DNA of 64,000 bases, taken from contig JACQAP010000028.1 of NCBI GenBank assembly GCA_016194905.1, positions 1 to 64,000 of the forward strand, in the 5' to 3' direction. Shown piece by piece: positions 39,589-48,680 of the stretch. Origin of the DNA: Betaproteobacteria bacterium. GTDB lineage: Bacteria > Pseudomonadota > Gammaproteobacteria > Burkholderiales > JACQAP01. Each line of letters begins with the position of its first letter. The first letter of the stretch is position 1. The notes under the pieces are model-generated. The model ran no database searches, was not told the DNA's origin, and was given only the letters and a program-made list of their open reading frames with translations. The position numbers were made by a program, and so were the translations under genes.

Positions 39589-39733
39589 GGAAATCGCGGT
39601 AAGGTCACATTGCGAAGTGTACCTCGGATGTTCCGCGCCCGCGATGCGATCGTATCTATTCAGGACTGGCGCGCAAACCCGATCAACCCGCCCCGTTCCT
39701 CCCTCCCGACGACTGCGCTGCCGGCCGCTCGGG

Positions 39734-40282
39734 CTAGAACATCGGCTTCGGCTTTGCCTCGCGGTAGCGGGCCACGCTGGCCATGATCTCGGCACCGGCC
39801 TCTGCGGGCCCGAGCCAACCCGTGACTTTCACCCATTTACCGGGTTCGAGATCCTTGTAATGCTCGAAGAAATGCCGGATCTGAGAAAGGCGCTCGGGCT
39901 GCAGGTCTTCGGGCTTGTGCCAGTGCTTGTACATCGGCAACACGGAGTCGACCGGAACGGCCAGCAACTTGGCGTCCCCGCCGGCCTCGTCGACCATCTT
40001 CAGCACACCGATCGGCCGGCAGCGGATCACCGCGCCCACGTTGACCGGGAAGGGCGTGATCACGAGCACGTCGGCCGGGTCGCCGTCTTCGGACAGGGTG
40101 CGCGGGATGTAACCGTAGTTACAGGGGTAGCGCATGGCCGTCATCATGAAGCGGTCGACGAATAGCGCGCCGGTTTCCTTGTCCACTTCGTACTTGATCG
40201 GGTCGGCATTCATCGGGATTTCGATGATCACGTTGAAATCGTCGGGCAGGTCGCGTCCGGGCGTCACACGGTCGAGGTTCAT
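39734..40282 (-). CDS. ppa: Inorganic pyrophosphatase
   Basis: Soluble family I pyrophosphatase that drives biosynthetic reactions by hydrolysing PPi. The 182-residue protein contains [28 protein letters not shown] and the metal-binding signature DGDPADVLV. The ATG at 40282 gives the standard N-terminus ([11 protein letters not shown]); the 16 residues upstream are not conserved in type. The gene lies alone between a GGDEF/EAL gene and an MgtE-like gene. Confidence 0.95.
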   Translation of the reverse strand: MNLDRVTPGRDLPDDFNVIIEIPMNADPIKYEVDKETGALFVDRFMMTAMRYPCNYGYIPRTLSEDGDPADVLVITPFPVNVGAVIRCRPIGVLKMVDEAGGDAKLLAVPVDSVLPMYKHWHKPEDLQPERLSQIRHFFEHYKDLEPGKWVKVTGWLGPAEAGAEIMASVARYREAKPKPMF

Positions 40283-40442
40283 GGCGGGGTTTGAAGGATT
40301 TGGTCCGCGGCCACTGTACACCGCCGCCATATCCGTGGCGACCGGGGCACGGTAAACTGCCGCCGCATACGGCGGGACGCCTCGGCCGCGAATCGAGGCG
40401 ACCGCGCTGCCTAACGGCGCGAATTTCGACAGGGTGGTGCGG

Positions 40443-41678
40443 ATGGAAAGCAGTCAGACCAATTCTGCATACGGCAACGAACAGCTTCGCCGCCGGTCGC
40501 TGATCACCGAGATCAGGCTGCGCGACGGCCGCGAGGCGGCCAAGCTGCTGATGGGGGAGTTGCCGAACGTCGCGGGACAGGTGTTGCTCGAGCTCAATCC
40601 CGGACAGACCACCGCGATTCTCGAGCGTTTCTCCAAAGACTTTGTTGCCAGGGTGCTCGCCAGTGTTCCCGCCGAATACGCGCGGCAGTGGGCGCGCAAC
40701 CAGGGTTATCCGGACGGCAGCATCGGCCGCATGATGGATCCGGCGATCGCAGTTTTCCCCCCCCACATCAACGTAGGCAATGCCATCGAGCGGCTGCGCA
40801 ACATGATCAAGACTGCATTCGTGACCTACGGCTTCGTCACCGACGAGTCCGGCAAGCTGCTCGGCCTGATCACGATGCGCGACCTCCTGTTCGGCGCGCA
40901 CGACAGGAAACTCTCCAGCGTCATGCTGGCCGATCCCTTTTGCCTGAACGCGGATATGCCGCTTTCCGACGCGATGAAGCCGGTGCTCAACCGCCACTAT
41001 CCGGTCTATCCCGCATGCGACGGACACGGCCGGCTGGTGGGCCTGGTGCGCGGCTCGACCATGTTCGAAGAGCAGAGCCTCGAGATCAGCGCGCAGCCCG
41101 CGTCGATGGTGGGTGTCGAAGAAGAGCGGCTGACCACGCCGTGGCCGAGAAGCTTGAAGTTCCGCCATCCCTGGCTGCAGTTGAATTTGCTGACGGCGTT
41201 CCTCGCTGCCGCGGTGGTCGGGTTTTTCCAGGGCACGCTGGACAAGCTCGTCATCCTCGCGTTGTTTCTACCGGTATTGGCCGGTCAGTCGGGCAACACC
41301 GGCTGCCAGGCACTGGCCGTGACGCTGCGCGGCATGACGCTCGGCGAACTGCGTGCCGGCGCGGAACGCAGTCTGGTCATCAAGGAAGCGGCGCTGGGAT
41401 TTCTCAACGGCACGCTGGTCGGGCTGATCGCCGCCATCGGCATGTACATCACCGCGACTTCGCAGCACAACCCGGCGGCGCTCCAGCTCTGTCTGGCGGT
41501 TCTGCTGGCGATGATCGCAAGTTGCGTGGTCAGCGGTGTTGCCGGCGCCATGATTCCGCTCACGCTGAAGAAACTCGGCTTCGATCCGGCCACCGCGTCG
41601 AGCATCTTCCTGACTACGGCGACCGACATAGCCAGCATGGGGTGTTTCCTCGGACTGGCGACGATACTGGTTCTGTAG
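40443..41678 (+). CDS. MgtE-family magnesium/divalent cation transporter
   Basis: A 411-residue protein with the MgtE layout: an N-terminal superhelical domain (about 1-110, [19 protein letters not shown]), two CBS domains (about 105-235, [15 protein letters not shown] and [18 protein letters not shown]), and five membrane helices (about 250-411) with [22 protein letters not shown], the pore signature. MgtE channels are gated by Mg2+ binding to N and CBS domains. ATG at 40443 is preferred; a GTG at 40434 is possible. No Mg-sensing leader RNA was recognised in the 160-bp upstream region. Confidence 0.88.
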   Translation: MESSQTNSAYGNEQLRRRSLITEIRLRDGREAAKLLMGELPNVAGQVLLELNPGQTTAILERFSKDFVARVLASVPAEYARQWARNQGYPDGSIGRMMDPAIAVFPPHINVGNAIERLRNMIKTAFVTYGFVTDESGKLLGLITMRDLLFGAHDRKLSSVMLADPFCLNADMPLSDAMKPVLNRHYPVYPACDGHGRLVGLVRGSTMFEEQSLEISAQPASMVGVEEERLTTPWPRSLKFRHPWLQLNLLTAFLAAAVVGFFQGTLDKLVILALFLPVLAGQSGNTGCQALAVTLRGMTLGELRAGAERSLVIKEAALGFLNGTLVGLIAAIGMYITATSQHNPAALQLCLAVLLAMIASCVVSGVAGAMIPLTLKKLGFDPATASSIFLTTATDIASMGCFLGLATILVL

Positions 41679-41681
41679 GCC

Positions 41682-42797
41682 ATGAGCGAAGCCTTCACCT
41701 GCGGTCACTCGTCCTCGCCGAACTGGCGCGACGCCGCGGCGCAGTGCCTGCATCAGGCCGGCAAGGGTCCGCCCGGTGCCAATCTCGGCTTTCTCTATAT
41801 CACCGACAATTTCGCCGGCGAAGTCGCGGACATGGTGGCGTACTTCCGCGCCAATACCGGCATCCTGCATTGGTCCGGAACCGTCGGCATGGGCGTGTTC
41901 GCCACCGGTCGCGAGTACTACGATGAACCGGCGGTTGCGATCATGCTATGCGCCTTCGAAGAGGGCGGCTTCCGGGTGTTCTCCGGCGTGCGCTCGCCGC
42001 CGGATCTCGAGCGCCAGTCGCTGCACTTGGGCGAGCTGCCGGCGAACTTTGCCGTTGTCCACGGCGATCCGCGTAACGCCCAGTTGCCGCGATTGATCCG
42101 CGATCTGGCTGGCTGCATGGAAAGTGGCTTCGTCGCCGGCGGGCTGACCAGTTCGCGGCGCGAAGTCGTACAGATCGCCGACGGTGTGGCGAAGGGCGGA
42201 TTGTCAGGCGTGCTGTTCTCCGACGACGTCGTGGTCTCGACGCGGCTCACGCAGGGCTGCACGCCGATCGGCCCGCGGCATACCATCACCGGCAGCCAGC
42301 AGAACATCATCATCTCGCTCGATGGCCGTGCCGCGCTCGACGTATTCAAGGAAGATGTGGGCGAACTGGCCTGGAAAGATTTCTCGCAGACCGGCAGCAA
42401 CGTGTTTGCCGGGCTGTCGATATCGGGTTCCGGCACCGGCGACTATCTGGTGCGCAATCTCGTCGGTATCGACCCGGTGCACAAACTGGTGGCGATCGGC
42501 GACGTGCCGCAGGCCGGCGCGCAGATCATGTTCTGCAGGCGCGACGAGCCCGGTGCCATCGAGGACATGTCGCGCATGCTCGACAGCATCAAGAGCGGGC
42601 TGTTCGGGCGTCCGCGCGGTGGTTTGTATTATTCCTGTGTCGGACGCGGGCCGAACCTGTTCAGCGGCGAATCCGAGGAGGCCGGCATGATCCGCGAGGC
42701 GCTCGGCGAGTTTCCGCTGGTCGGATTTTTCTGCAACGGCGAAATATCGCACAACCGGTTGTATGGCTACACGGGAGTGCTGACGCTGTTCCTCTGA
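41682..42797 (+). CDS. FIST domain signal-transduction protein
   Basis: A 371-residue protein with FIST_N (about 25-220) and FIST_C (about 225-365) domains. FIST domains are predicted small-ligand sensors, often linked to chemotaxis or c-di-GMP output. Motifs: TGILHWSGTVGMGVFATGREYY and the C-terminal ALGEFPLVGFFCNGEISHN, typical of FIST_C. Starts 3 bp after the MgtE stop, so the two are probably cotranscribed. Ligand unknown. Confidence 0.85.
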   Translation: MSEAFTCGHSSSPNWRDAAAQCLHQAGKGPPGANLGFLYITDNFAGEVADMVAYFRANTGILHWSGTVGMGVFATGREYYDEPAVAIMLCAFEEGGFRVFSGVRSPPDLERQSLHLGELPANFAVVHGDPRNAQLPRLIRDLAGCMESGFVAGGLTSSRREVVQIADGVAKGGLSGVLFSDDVVVSTRLTQGCTPIGPRHTITGSQQNIIISLDGRAALDVFKEDVGELAWKDFSQTGSNVFAGLSISGSGTGDYLVRNLVGIDPVHKLVAIGDVPQAGAQIMFCRRDEPGAIEDMSRMLDSIKSGLFGRPRGGLYYSCVGRGPNLFSGESEEAGMIREALGEFPLVGFFCNGEISHNRLYGYTGVLTLFL

Positions 42798-42800
42798 AAG

Positions 42801-42955
42801 TCAGGGGCTAGGGACTAGGGGTTAGGGGCTAGTAAAATCCAGAAGGAAAAATTCCCTTATCCTTGCGTAAATCCTTTGCTGCGCAATGAATCGGACTATT
42901 CTTCCCTAGCCCCTAGCCCCTAGCCCCTAGCCCCTAGCCCCTAGCCCCTAGCCCC
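42801..42955 (+). repeat. CCCCTAG heptamer foldback between FIST and amidase genes
   Basis: The 5' arm (TCAGGGGCTAGGGACTAGGG and on to 42832) has four degenerate GGGGCTAG-type units. After a unique spacer of about 70 bp the 3' arm is a regular tract of seven CCCCTAG units (42904-42951), then CCCCTG. The 3' arm ends 10 bp before the amidase ATG, which has no Shine-Dalgarno sequence. The unit is the same as at 76-94. No coding potential is seen in this 167-bp gap. Confidence 0.8.
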
Positions 42956-42964
42956 TGATCCATC

Positions 42965-44536
42965 ATGTCCAAGCGCCCCACCGCCGAATTCCTGCGCGCC
43001 GTATCGGCGTTTCGCCGCTACGCCCATCCCGAGCGCCTCCCCGATTGGGAGCAGCGCTTTGCCTTCGGCCTTGCCGACATCGAACAGGTCTTCGAAGCGG
43101 CGGTCACGGGGGAGCCGGTGCTCTCCGCCCCCGGGGCAAATTGCACCGAAAGTTTCGAGGCAGGCCGATACGCGCCGTCCTCGGTGCCGGACGAACTGGT
43201 TTCCGCCAGCGCGGTGCAGATCGCCCACCAGGTCAGGAATCGCGTGCTGTCGCCGGTCAAGATCGCCGAACTGTTTCTCGGGCGCATCGAGGCGCATCGC
43301 CACCTCAACGCTTTCATCACCGTCAATCCGTTGCTGGTCATGGAGGAGGCCCACGGTCTGGACCATCGTCTCAGGCGAGGCGAAGATCCCGGACCGCTCG
43401 CGGGTGTGCCGGTGGGCGTGAAAGATCTCATGTCGGTCCGCGGCTATCCGCTGACCGCGGGCACCAAGGCGATCGAAGCGAAAGTGCAGGAACGCGATGC
43501 GCCGGTGGTCGCGAGATTGCGTGCCGCAGGCGCGCTGATCGTGGGCACGACCAATCTTCACGAGCTGGCCTTCGGCATCAACAGTGCCAATCCCCATTTC
43601 GGCCATGTACAGAACCCGCGTTATCCCGGCTATATTCCGGGCGGTTCCAGTGGTGGATCGGCTGCGGCCGTTGCCGCCGAACTGGCCGCCATCGGGGTCG
43701 GTTCCTGCACCGGCGGTTCGATTCGCCAGCCGGCCGCCTGTTGCGGCATTGTCGGCTTCAAACCGACCTACGATGCCGTGCCGCGCGAAGGCGTGCATGC
43801 GCTGGCCTGGTCGCTCGATCACATCGGGCCGATCACGCGCAGCGTCGAAGATGCGGGAATCGCTTTCGAAGTCATGGCGGGGTTGCCGGAACACTCGACG
43901 CTGCCGAAGACCGCGATCACGGCGCCGCGCATCATGAAGCCGCGAAAGTTTTTCTACGACATGCTCGACGACGAAGTGCGCACGGCGATGGACGCAGCGC
44001 TGGCCCGTTTCCGCGAGGCCGGCGCTACGGTCGGAGAAGTCAACGTGCCCGGCATTGAGCTCGCGCCCGGCATCCAGTTGATCACCATCGCTAGCGAGGG
44101 CGCCCAGGCGAACTGGGATCTGCTGGCGCGGCATGGCGACAAGCTCGGCGAAGACGTGCGGCTGCGCCTTGAGACCGGGCAGTTTTATCTGGCCGTCGAC
44201 TACATCAAGGCGCAACAGTTGCGCAATCAGGTCCGACAATCGATGATCGCCTCTTTCGGCGACGCCGACGTGATGATCATCCCCGCCATGCCGGTGCTGC
44301 CGCCGAAAAGCGGTACCATGACCCTGGATCTGGGCGGCAAGACGGTGCATGTCGCGCCGACATTGACACGGTTCACTTCACCGATCAATTTCTGCGGCTT
44401 CCCGGCGCTGTCGATGCCCTGCGGCAAATCCAGGAGCGGCCTGCCGGTCAACCTGCAGGTCGTCGGACGTCCGGGCGCCGATGCGACGGTGTTGCGCGTG
44501 GCGCGCTGGTGCGAGCACATACTCGCGGTTTCTTGA
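42965..44536 (+). CDS. Amidase signature family protein
   Basis: A 523-residue enzyme with the Ser-Ser-Lys triad region: Lys in VGVKDLMS, the GGSSGGSAAAVAAELA glycine/serine motif, and the nucleophile Ser in CTGGSIRQPAACCG. The first 70-80 residues (SAFRRYAHPERLPDWEQRF) are an extension before the catalytic domain and look like a DUF4089-type or gatekeeper segment, not recognised with certainty. Substrate unknown; related enzymes hydrolyse aryl or aliphatic amides. The start codon directly follows a foldback repeat. Confidence 0.85.
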   Translation: MSKRPTAEFLRAVSAFRRYAHPERLPDWEQRFAFGLADIEQVFEAAVTGEPVLSAPGANCTESFEAGRYAPSSVPDELVSASAVQIAHQVRNRVLSPVKIAELFLGRIEAHRHLNAFITVNPLLVMEEAHGLDHRLRRGEDPGPLAGVPVGVKDLMSVRGYPLTAGTKAIEAKVQERDAPVVARLRAAGALIVGTTNLHELAFGINSANPHFGHVQNPRYPGYIPGGSSGGSAAAVAAELAAIGVGSCTGGSIRQPAACCGIVGFKPTYDAVPREGVHALAWSLDHIGPITRSVEDAGIAFEVMAGLPEHSTLPKTAITAPRIMKPRKFFYDMLDDEVRTAMDAALARFREAGATVGEVNVPGIELAPGIQLITIASEGAQANWDLLARHGDKLGEDVRLRLETGQFYLAVDYIKAQQLRNQVRQSMIASFGDADVMIIPAMPVLPPKSGTMTLDLGGKTVHVAPTLTRFTSPINFCGFPALSMPCGKSRSGLPVNLQVVGRPGADATVLRVARWCEHILAVS

Positions 44537-44576
44537 TACCGGCAGTGCATACCCGAATGACAACAGGAGCGAGTCA

Positions 44577-45485
44577 GTGAAAGTATCGTCAGTGGCCGTG
44601 ATCGCGGCTTTCGGTTTTCTGTCCACGGCTGCGGCCGCCACGCCATTGCAGGATTGCGCGACGTCGAGCGTGCCGATGGCCTGCCTGGATGCGAAGCTCA
44701 AGGCCGCCAATCAGCAGTTGAATGCGACATTGAAAGCCGCTCAGGAACATCTCGAGCAGTTACAGGCGCACGGCAGGCGTCCGGTGCTGGGTGCATTCAT
44801 CGACAGCCAGCGCAAATTCAATGCGTATCGCGATGCGCAATGCAACTGGCAGGGGATTCGGGCGGCGCCTGGCGCAAACGGCGCCGACTATGTGAAGGAT
44901 TGCCAGATTCGCGCAACCCTTGCGCGCGAACAGGAGCTGACTGAATTCGTGGCGGGCGACGATCCACCCGCTCCCGCGGCAACCGCGCCGCCGCCGGCAG
45001 AGCCCGAATCCCGGAGCGCGAAAAATAGCGAACTCCCTCCCGCAGGGGATCAGGCTGCCGTAGTAGAGCCGCCTGCCGTACAACCGGAGAAACCGGCTGC
45101 GCCGGGCTCCTCATCCGCGCCGGGCTCGTCGTCCGCGGGACCGCGCGGTAACGAGTGGCGCTTGGTCAGATGGGTCGCCAATGGCGCAGAGAAACCGATT
45201 GTTCCCGATTCCGCCGTCACCATCGCGTTCGATCCCTCGGGGAAAATTGCGGGCAACGCGTCGGTGAACCGCTTTTCCGGCACCTTCCGCTTCGACGTCG
45301 ACGGACGCCTGGAGTGGCCGCGCGCGGGATTTACGCTCACCCGAATGGCCGGGCCGCAACCGCTGATGATGCAGGAGCGGGCCTTCCTGGAGTCCCTGCG
45401 GCGCACAACGTTGTATCGGGTGGACGGGCCGCAGCTCGTTCTGGAAAGTCGAAGCGGTGCGACAGTACTGACGTTCACGCGCTAA
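44577..45485 (+). CDS. Periplasmic LprI-like (DUF1311) - META domain fusion protein
   Basis: A 302-residue secreted protein. Signal peptide at 1-20 (ending STAAAA). Residues about 22-115 match the lysozyme-inhibitor LprI/DUF1311 fold with four cysteines (DCATSS, MACLDAKL, AQCNWQG, KDCQIRA) and the LDAKLKAANQQLNATL helix. A Pro/Ala/Ser-rich linker spans about 120-190. The C-terminal domain (about 192-302) is a META/HslJ domain (EWRLVRWVANG, GNASVNRFSGTF, MMQERAFLESL). AGGAG seven bases upstream fixes the GTG at 44577. Probable envelope stress or lysozyme-resistance role, inferred from both domain families. Confidence 0.75.
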   Translation: MKVSSVAVIAAFGFLSTAAAATPLQDCATSSVPMACLDAKLKAANQQLNATLKAAQEHLEQLQAHGRRPVLGAFIDSQRKFNAYRDAQCNWQGIRAAPGANGADYVKDCQIRATLAREQELTEFVAGDDPPAPAATAPPPAEPESRSAKNSELPPAGDQAAVVEPPAVQPEKPAAPGSSSAPGSSSAGPRGNEWRLVRWVANGAEKPIVPDSAVTIAFDPSGKIAGNASVNRFSGTFRFDVDGRLEWPRAGFTLTRMAGPQPLMMQERAFLESLRRTTLYRVDGPQLVLESRSGATVLTFTR

Positions 45486-45575
45486 ATGCGAGGGAAGAGG
45501 GGCGAGCAGGGCAGATTCGCAAACCGCTGCGGCCACCCTAAACGTCCGGCGACGCGCGGCAGGAAGGAGCCAGCC

Positions 45576-45956
45576 ATGGAACGCAGCTTCAAGTTCTCGG
45601 TAAGCCACACCGATACCAGCGAGTTCAGGGACGACGGCCTGCGGCCGTTCTTCCAGTATCGCGACCTGGGCATCCGCGATGCCACCAATGGTGCGATCGT
45701 GGCGCATGTCATTCGCACCAAGCCGGGCATGCAACCGCATCCCGAGCGCCATCATCATGAAGTCGAATTCCAGATGGTGTACGTGCTCAAGGGCTGGGTA
45801 AAATTTCACTACGAAGGCGTGGGCGAAGTCACGCTGAAAGCGGGTTCCTGCGTGCATCAGCCGCCGGGAATCAAGCACACCGAGATAGATCACAGTGATG
45901 ATTTGGAATTGATCGAGATTGTGATGCCAGCGGACTTCAAGACTGTCAATGACTGA
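45576..45956 (+). CDS. Small cupin-domain protein
   Basis: A 126-residue single-domain cupin with motif 1 PHPERHHHEVEFQMVYVLKG (metal-binding His cluster) and motif 2 around LKAGSCVHQPPGIKHTEID. AAGGAG at 45564-45569 supports the ATG at 45576. Single cupins may bind a metal and act as enzymes or sugar/acid sensors; the role here is unknown. Its neighbours are an LprI-META gene upstream and an aldolase downstream, separated by a foldback repeat. Confidence 0.85.
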   Translation: MERSFKFSVSHTDTSEFRDDGLRPFFQYRDLGIRDATNGAIVAHVIRTKPGMQPHPERHHHEVEFQMVYVLKGWVKFHYEGVGEVTLKAGSCVHQPPGIKHTEIDHSDDLELIEIVMPADFKTVND

Positions 45957-45965
45957 AAGAGCAGC

Positions 45966-46060
45966 GAACGGTGAACGGTAAAGTGTGAACGGCAAGATCT
46001 CACCCTATCGACCTGCTTTCTCTGTTTACTGTTCACCGCTCACCGCTCACTGTTCACTCT
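45966..46060 (+). repeat. GTGAACG heptamer foldback between cupin and aldolase genes
   Basis: The 5' arm is AACGGTG AACGGTA AAGTGTG AACGGCA (45967-45994). The 3' arm is TTACTGT TCACCGC TCACCGC TCACTGT TCACTCT (46026-46060). Both have strict 7-nt period. The spacer is about 30 bp. The aldolase ATG follows 15 bp later without a Shine-Dalgarno sequence. Confidence 0.75.
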
Positions 46061-46075
46061 TAATCGATCACCCTA

Positions 46076-46828
46076 ATGACGACCCTCTCCTTCCGCAAGC
46101 GCCTGCAAAAAGGCGACGTCCTGATCGGCTCCTTGCTGCAGATGCCGCTGCCCGAAATCGCCGAAAGTTTCGTGCACGCCGGCTACGACTGGCTGTTCGT
46201 CGACCTCGAGCACTCGCCGATGGATGCGCGCAATGCGCTCGATATCCTGACCGCGGTCGACGCGAAGATTCCCTGCGTGGTGCGAGTGCCGTGGAACGAC
46301 GAGGCGAACATCAAGAAGGCGCTGGACATCGGCGCCACCGGGCTCATCGTTCCGTTGGTGAACAACGCGGAAGACGCAAGGCTCGCGGTGGGACGCTGCA
46401 AGTATCCGCCCGCCGGCTTCCGCTCGGTCGGCATTACGCGCGCACAGCGCTTCGACCTCGACTTCGATGCCTACATGAAGCGTGCCAACGATGAAATCGC
46501 GGTGATCGTGCAGATCGAACATGTCGAGGCCGTAAAGAACATCGACGCCATTCTCGACGTGCCGGGCATCGACGGCGTGTTCGTCGGGCCGTTCGACATG
46601 TCGGGAAGCATGGACCTGCCCGGTCAGATCAATCATCCCCAGGTGCAGGAAGCCATCGGGAAGGTCGTCAAGGCCTGCGAGAAGCGGGACATCGCGCGCT
46701 GCATCTATGCGCATACACCGCAGCATGCGCGGACTTACCTGGAACAGGGCTATCGCGTCATCGGCCTGTGCTCCGATTACATCATGCTCGCGCGTACCGC
46801 GGCCGAGTATCTGAAGGCAGTCAGGTAA
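46076..46828 (+). CDS. HpcH/HpaI family aldolase
   Basis: A 250-residue class II pyruvate aldolase of the HpcH/GarL family. Metal ligands lie in VQIEHVEAVKNI and FVGPFDMSGSMDLPGQ; DWLFVDLEHSPMDARNA is the N-terminal family motif. Known members cleave 4-hydroxy-2-oxoheptanedioate or 2-dehydro-3-deoxyglucarate to pyruvate or tartronate semialdehyde plus an aldehyde. A hydratase that could supply such a substrate is encoded at 49451. Exact substrate not determined. Confidence 0.85.
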   Translation: MTTLSFRKRLQKGDVLIGSLLQMPLPEIAESFVHAGYDWLFVDLEHSPMDARNALDILTAVDAKIPCVVRVPWNDEANIKKALDIGATGLIVPLVNNAEDARLAVGRCKYPPAGFRSVGITRAQRFDLDFDAYMKRANDEIAVIVQIEHVEAVKNIDAILDVPGIDGVFVGPFDMSGSMDLPGQINHPQVQEAIGKVVKACEKRDIARCIYAHTPQHARTYLEQGYRVIGLCSDYIMLARTAAEYLKAVR

Positions 46829-46840
46829 CGACGGAATCCC

Positions 46841-47263
46841 ATGCAATCCGCCGAATCGCTTTCATTGCGCACCGTTGCCGCCCGGCTCACGCCGGGCGAG
46901 GACTTGCGCGATGCGATCGAGCGCCTGGCGCACGAACATCACGTCGAGGCCGGTTGCGTACTCAGCGCGGTGGGCAGCCTGACCGCGGCAATGCTGCGGC
47001 TGGCCGGCGCGGAAACCTTCGCGAAATTCACCGGCCCGTTTGAAATCGTCTCGTTGTCGGGGACGATCTCGCCCAGCGGCGTGCATCTGCATCTGTCGAT
47101 TGCCGGCGCCGACGGCAAAACGGTCGGCGGGCATCTCGTGCATGGTTGCGTGGTGCATACCACGGTGGAGATCGTGGTGGCCGACATGGCGGGCGTGCGC
47201 TTCGCCCGCCTGCTGGATGCGACGACGGGATACAAAGAGCTCAATATCTGGGGCGGGGGTTGA
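46841..47263 (+). CDS. PPC/DUF296 domain protein
   Basis: A 140-residue protein with the PCC (plants and prokaryotes conserved, DUF296) domain. It contains RLTPGEDLRDAIERLA, GCVLSAVGSLTAAMLRL, and GVHLHLSIAGADGKTVGGHL, including the His cluster of the family (HLHLS and GGHLVHG). In plants the domain accompanies AT-hooks; bacterial stand-alone forms are proposed metal- or DNA-associated proteins of unknown function. Starts 12 bp after the aldolase stop, so probably cotranscribed. Confidence 0.82.
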   Translation: MQSAESLSLRTVAARLTPGEDLRDAIERLAHEHHVEAGCVLSAVGSLTAAMLRLAGAETFAKFTGPFEIVSLSGTISPSGVHLHLSIAGADGKTVGGHLVHGCVVHTTVEIVVADMAGVRFARLLDATTGYKELNIWGGG

Positions 47264-47343
47264 ATCTCGTCCAGTTGATTGCAAAATCAAACTCGCACCG
47301 CGGTGAATGCTTGTCCCGAAAGCCAATAACCGAGGAGAAAAAC

Positions 47344-47955
47344 ATGGCACGTCCGCCGTTCAATCCGAACAAGATCGACTGGTCCGGAGAAAATCCCGGC
47401 ATGTATCTGAAAGAAACCGCTGACGGGCCTTTCGTCTCGCTGGTCAGTTACTTTCGCGTCGTCACTTCGCCGCACGGCAAGGGACACGCTGCCTTCATGC
47501 TCCTGGATCCGTACGGAGAGGGGACAAATCCGGAGAAGCCGAATGTCTGCCTGACCGACAACGAACCGCTCGCGGCTTACGTGCAGAAAGGTTTCGTCTC
47601 GCATTTCGGCGCGTTCAGGGGCGCAAAAGGATTGTCGAACCTGCAGGTGAAGCCGGGTTGGGACTTCATGGCGTCGGGTGACGGGCGCACGTCGCATACC
47701 GAATGGTTCCGCAGCGCGATCGGCCAGGTGAATCTGACCTGGGACAAGCTCTCGGCGCCTTTCATGGTCGAACTCATGAAAGAACAGTCGGCGACCGGCG
47801 CGCACGAAATGTTCTCGCTGTTCCTGGAATCTTCGCTGGCCACGATCACCATCAACGGCAAGCCGGTAACGGGAAAATCCTTTCCGCGTGACTGGGTAGG
47901 ACGCAAGAGCACGACTGCGTTTCTCGCTTTCAGCGAGACTTGGATCAAGGCCTGA
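47344..47955 (+). CDS. Conserved-looking protein of unknown function
   Basis: A 203-residue, apparently cytoplasmic protein that I do not recognise. There is no signal peptide or membrane helix. It begins MARPPFNPNKIDWSGENPG and is rich in aromatic residues and Gly. GAGGAG about seven bases upstream of the ATG at 47344 and codon usage like the neighbours support it as real. It follows the PPC gene by 80 bp and is followed by a strong hairpin. Function unknown. Confidence 0.7.
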   Translation: MARPPFNPNKIDWSGENPGMYLKETADGPFVSLVSYFRVVTSPHGKGHAAFMLLDPYGEGTNPEKPNVCLTDNEPLAAYVQKGFVSHFGAFRGAKGLSNLQVKPGWDFMASGDGRTSHTEWFRSAIGQVNLTWDKLSAPFMVELMKEQSATGAHEMFSLFLESSLATITINGKPVTGKSFPRDWVGRKSTTAFLAFSETWIKA

Positions 47956-47958
47956 AGG

Positions 47959-47987
47959 GCCGTAACGGTCGTCACGACCGTCACGGC
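47959..47987 (+). terminator. Hairpin after the gene ending at 47955
   Basis: A 14-bp inverted repeat (GCCGTAACGGTCGT and ACGACCGTCACGGC, one mismatch, single-base spacer) begins three bases after the stop codon. There is no T-run, so it may be a transcript-stabilising or weak termination structure between convergent genes. Confidence 0.5.
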
Positions 47988-48061
47988 TCAAGCGGGAGCG
48001 CCGAGCAATGTGTGTTATGCGATTTCACCGCTCCGCTGGACTCCTTAACCCGTGAAATGCA

Positions 48062-48352
48062 TCAGGGCATCTTGCTGATGATTTGCTTCATCTCGTCCAC
48101 AGCGAAGCCACGCAAGGTTTCCGTTCGCACATTGCCAAGCGAACTAACCTTCAGTAGTGCGGAGGTAACGGCTTCATCGGAGCCCTCCAAAACCACCACG
48201 ATGTCGTAATGTCCGACCGTGTAGTAGGTGCTTTTGACCGTTACACCGACTTTTTCAGCCATCGCCCGAAATGCATTAAAGCGATCTGGTGAGTCCTTGA
48301 CGTTCCGGATTCCCTGATCGGTGAAGTTCACAAGGGTAATGAACGTTGCCAT
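48062..48352 (-). CDS. GYD domain protein
   Basis: A 96-residue protein with the GYD domain (MATFITLVNFTDQGI, YYTVGHYDIVVVLEG, LGNVRTETLRGF), a ferredoxin-like fold of unknown function. GGAGG precedes the ATG at 48352. Convergent with the gene ending at 47955. Confidence 0.85.
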   Translation of the reverse strand: MATFITLVNFTDQGIRNVKDSPDRFNAFRAMAEKVGVTVKSTYYTVGHYDIVVVLEGSDEAVTSALLKVSSLGNVRTETLRGFAVDEMKQIISKMP

Positions 48353-48638
48353 GGTTCCCTCCAAGGAGAGTTGATGCTTTCCTGGCGGTCGCTAAACCGA
48401 CGCAACGATATGGAAGAAGACCGCCATTCCTCCAGATCCGGTAGTGCGACGATGCCCGCGAAATTCTTTCTGGCGCATAACTTGAATTGGCTGCATGCTG
48501 CGGAAGAATGCCAGCTCAATCAGGGTGACTGCAACGGGGCCGCCGCAATGGCGAACGCCGGAAGATGAACGCCTCGAGTTCTCGTGATGTCACAGCCGGC
48601 CGCGACGGTAGAAAGGGTCGGGACGCGCGCGACTCAGT
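48353..48638. other. Non-coding stretch, nothing identified
   Basis: About 290 bp between the GYD gene and the peroxiredoxin terminator. A plus-strand frame at 48371-48568 (65 codons) has no ribosome binding site or recognisable sequence and is not called. The region probably holds the promoter of the GYD gene. Confidence 0.4.
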
Positions 48639-48670
48639 GAAAAAAGCACGGCATGCGCCGCGCTTTTTCC
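48639..48670 (-). terminator. Rho-independent terminator of the peroxiredoxin gene
   Basis: AAAAAAGC-A-CGGC, loop ATGC, GCCG-C-GCTTTTT forms a near-perfect hairpin with A-tract and T-tract flanks. It lies 10 bp beyond the stop of the minus-strand peroxiredoxin gene and could act in both directions. Confidence 0.8.
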
Positions 48671-48680
48671 GTTACGCAAG

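Noticed and set aside
40283-40442. Magnesium-responsive leader or riboswitch before the MgtE-like gene
   Set aside because: No M-box-like architecture or clear extended pairing could be recognised in the 160-bp region.
42904-42955. Telomere-like CCCCTAG repeats
   Set aside because: The tract is internal, short, lies between two ordinary genes and has a complementary arm upstream; there is no replicon end.
48371-48568. Small plus-strand frame between the GYD and peroxiredoxin genes
   Set aside because: No ribosome binding site, no recognisable motif and weak codon bias.
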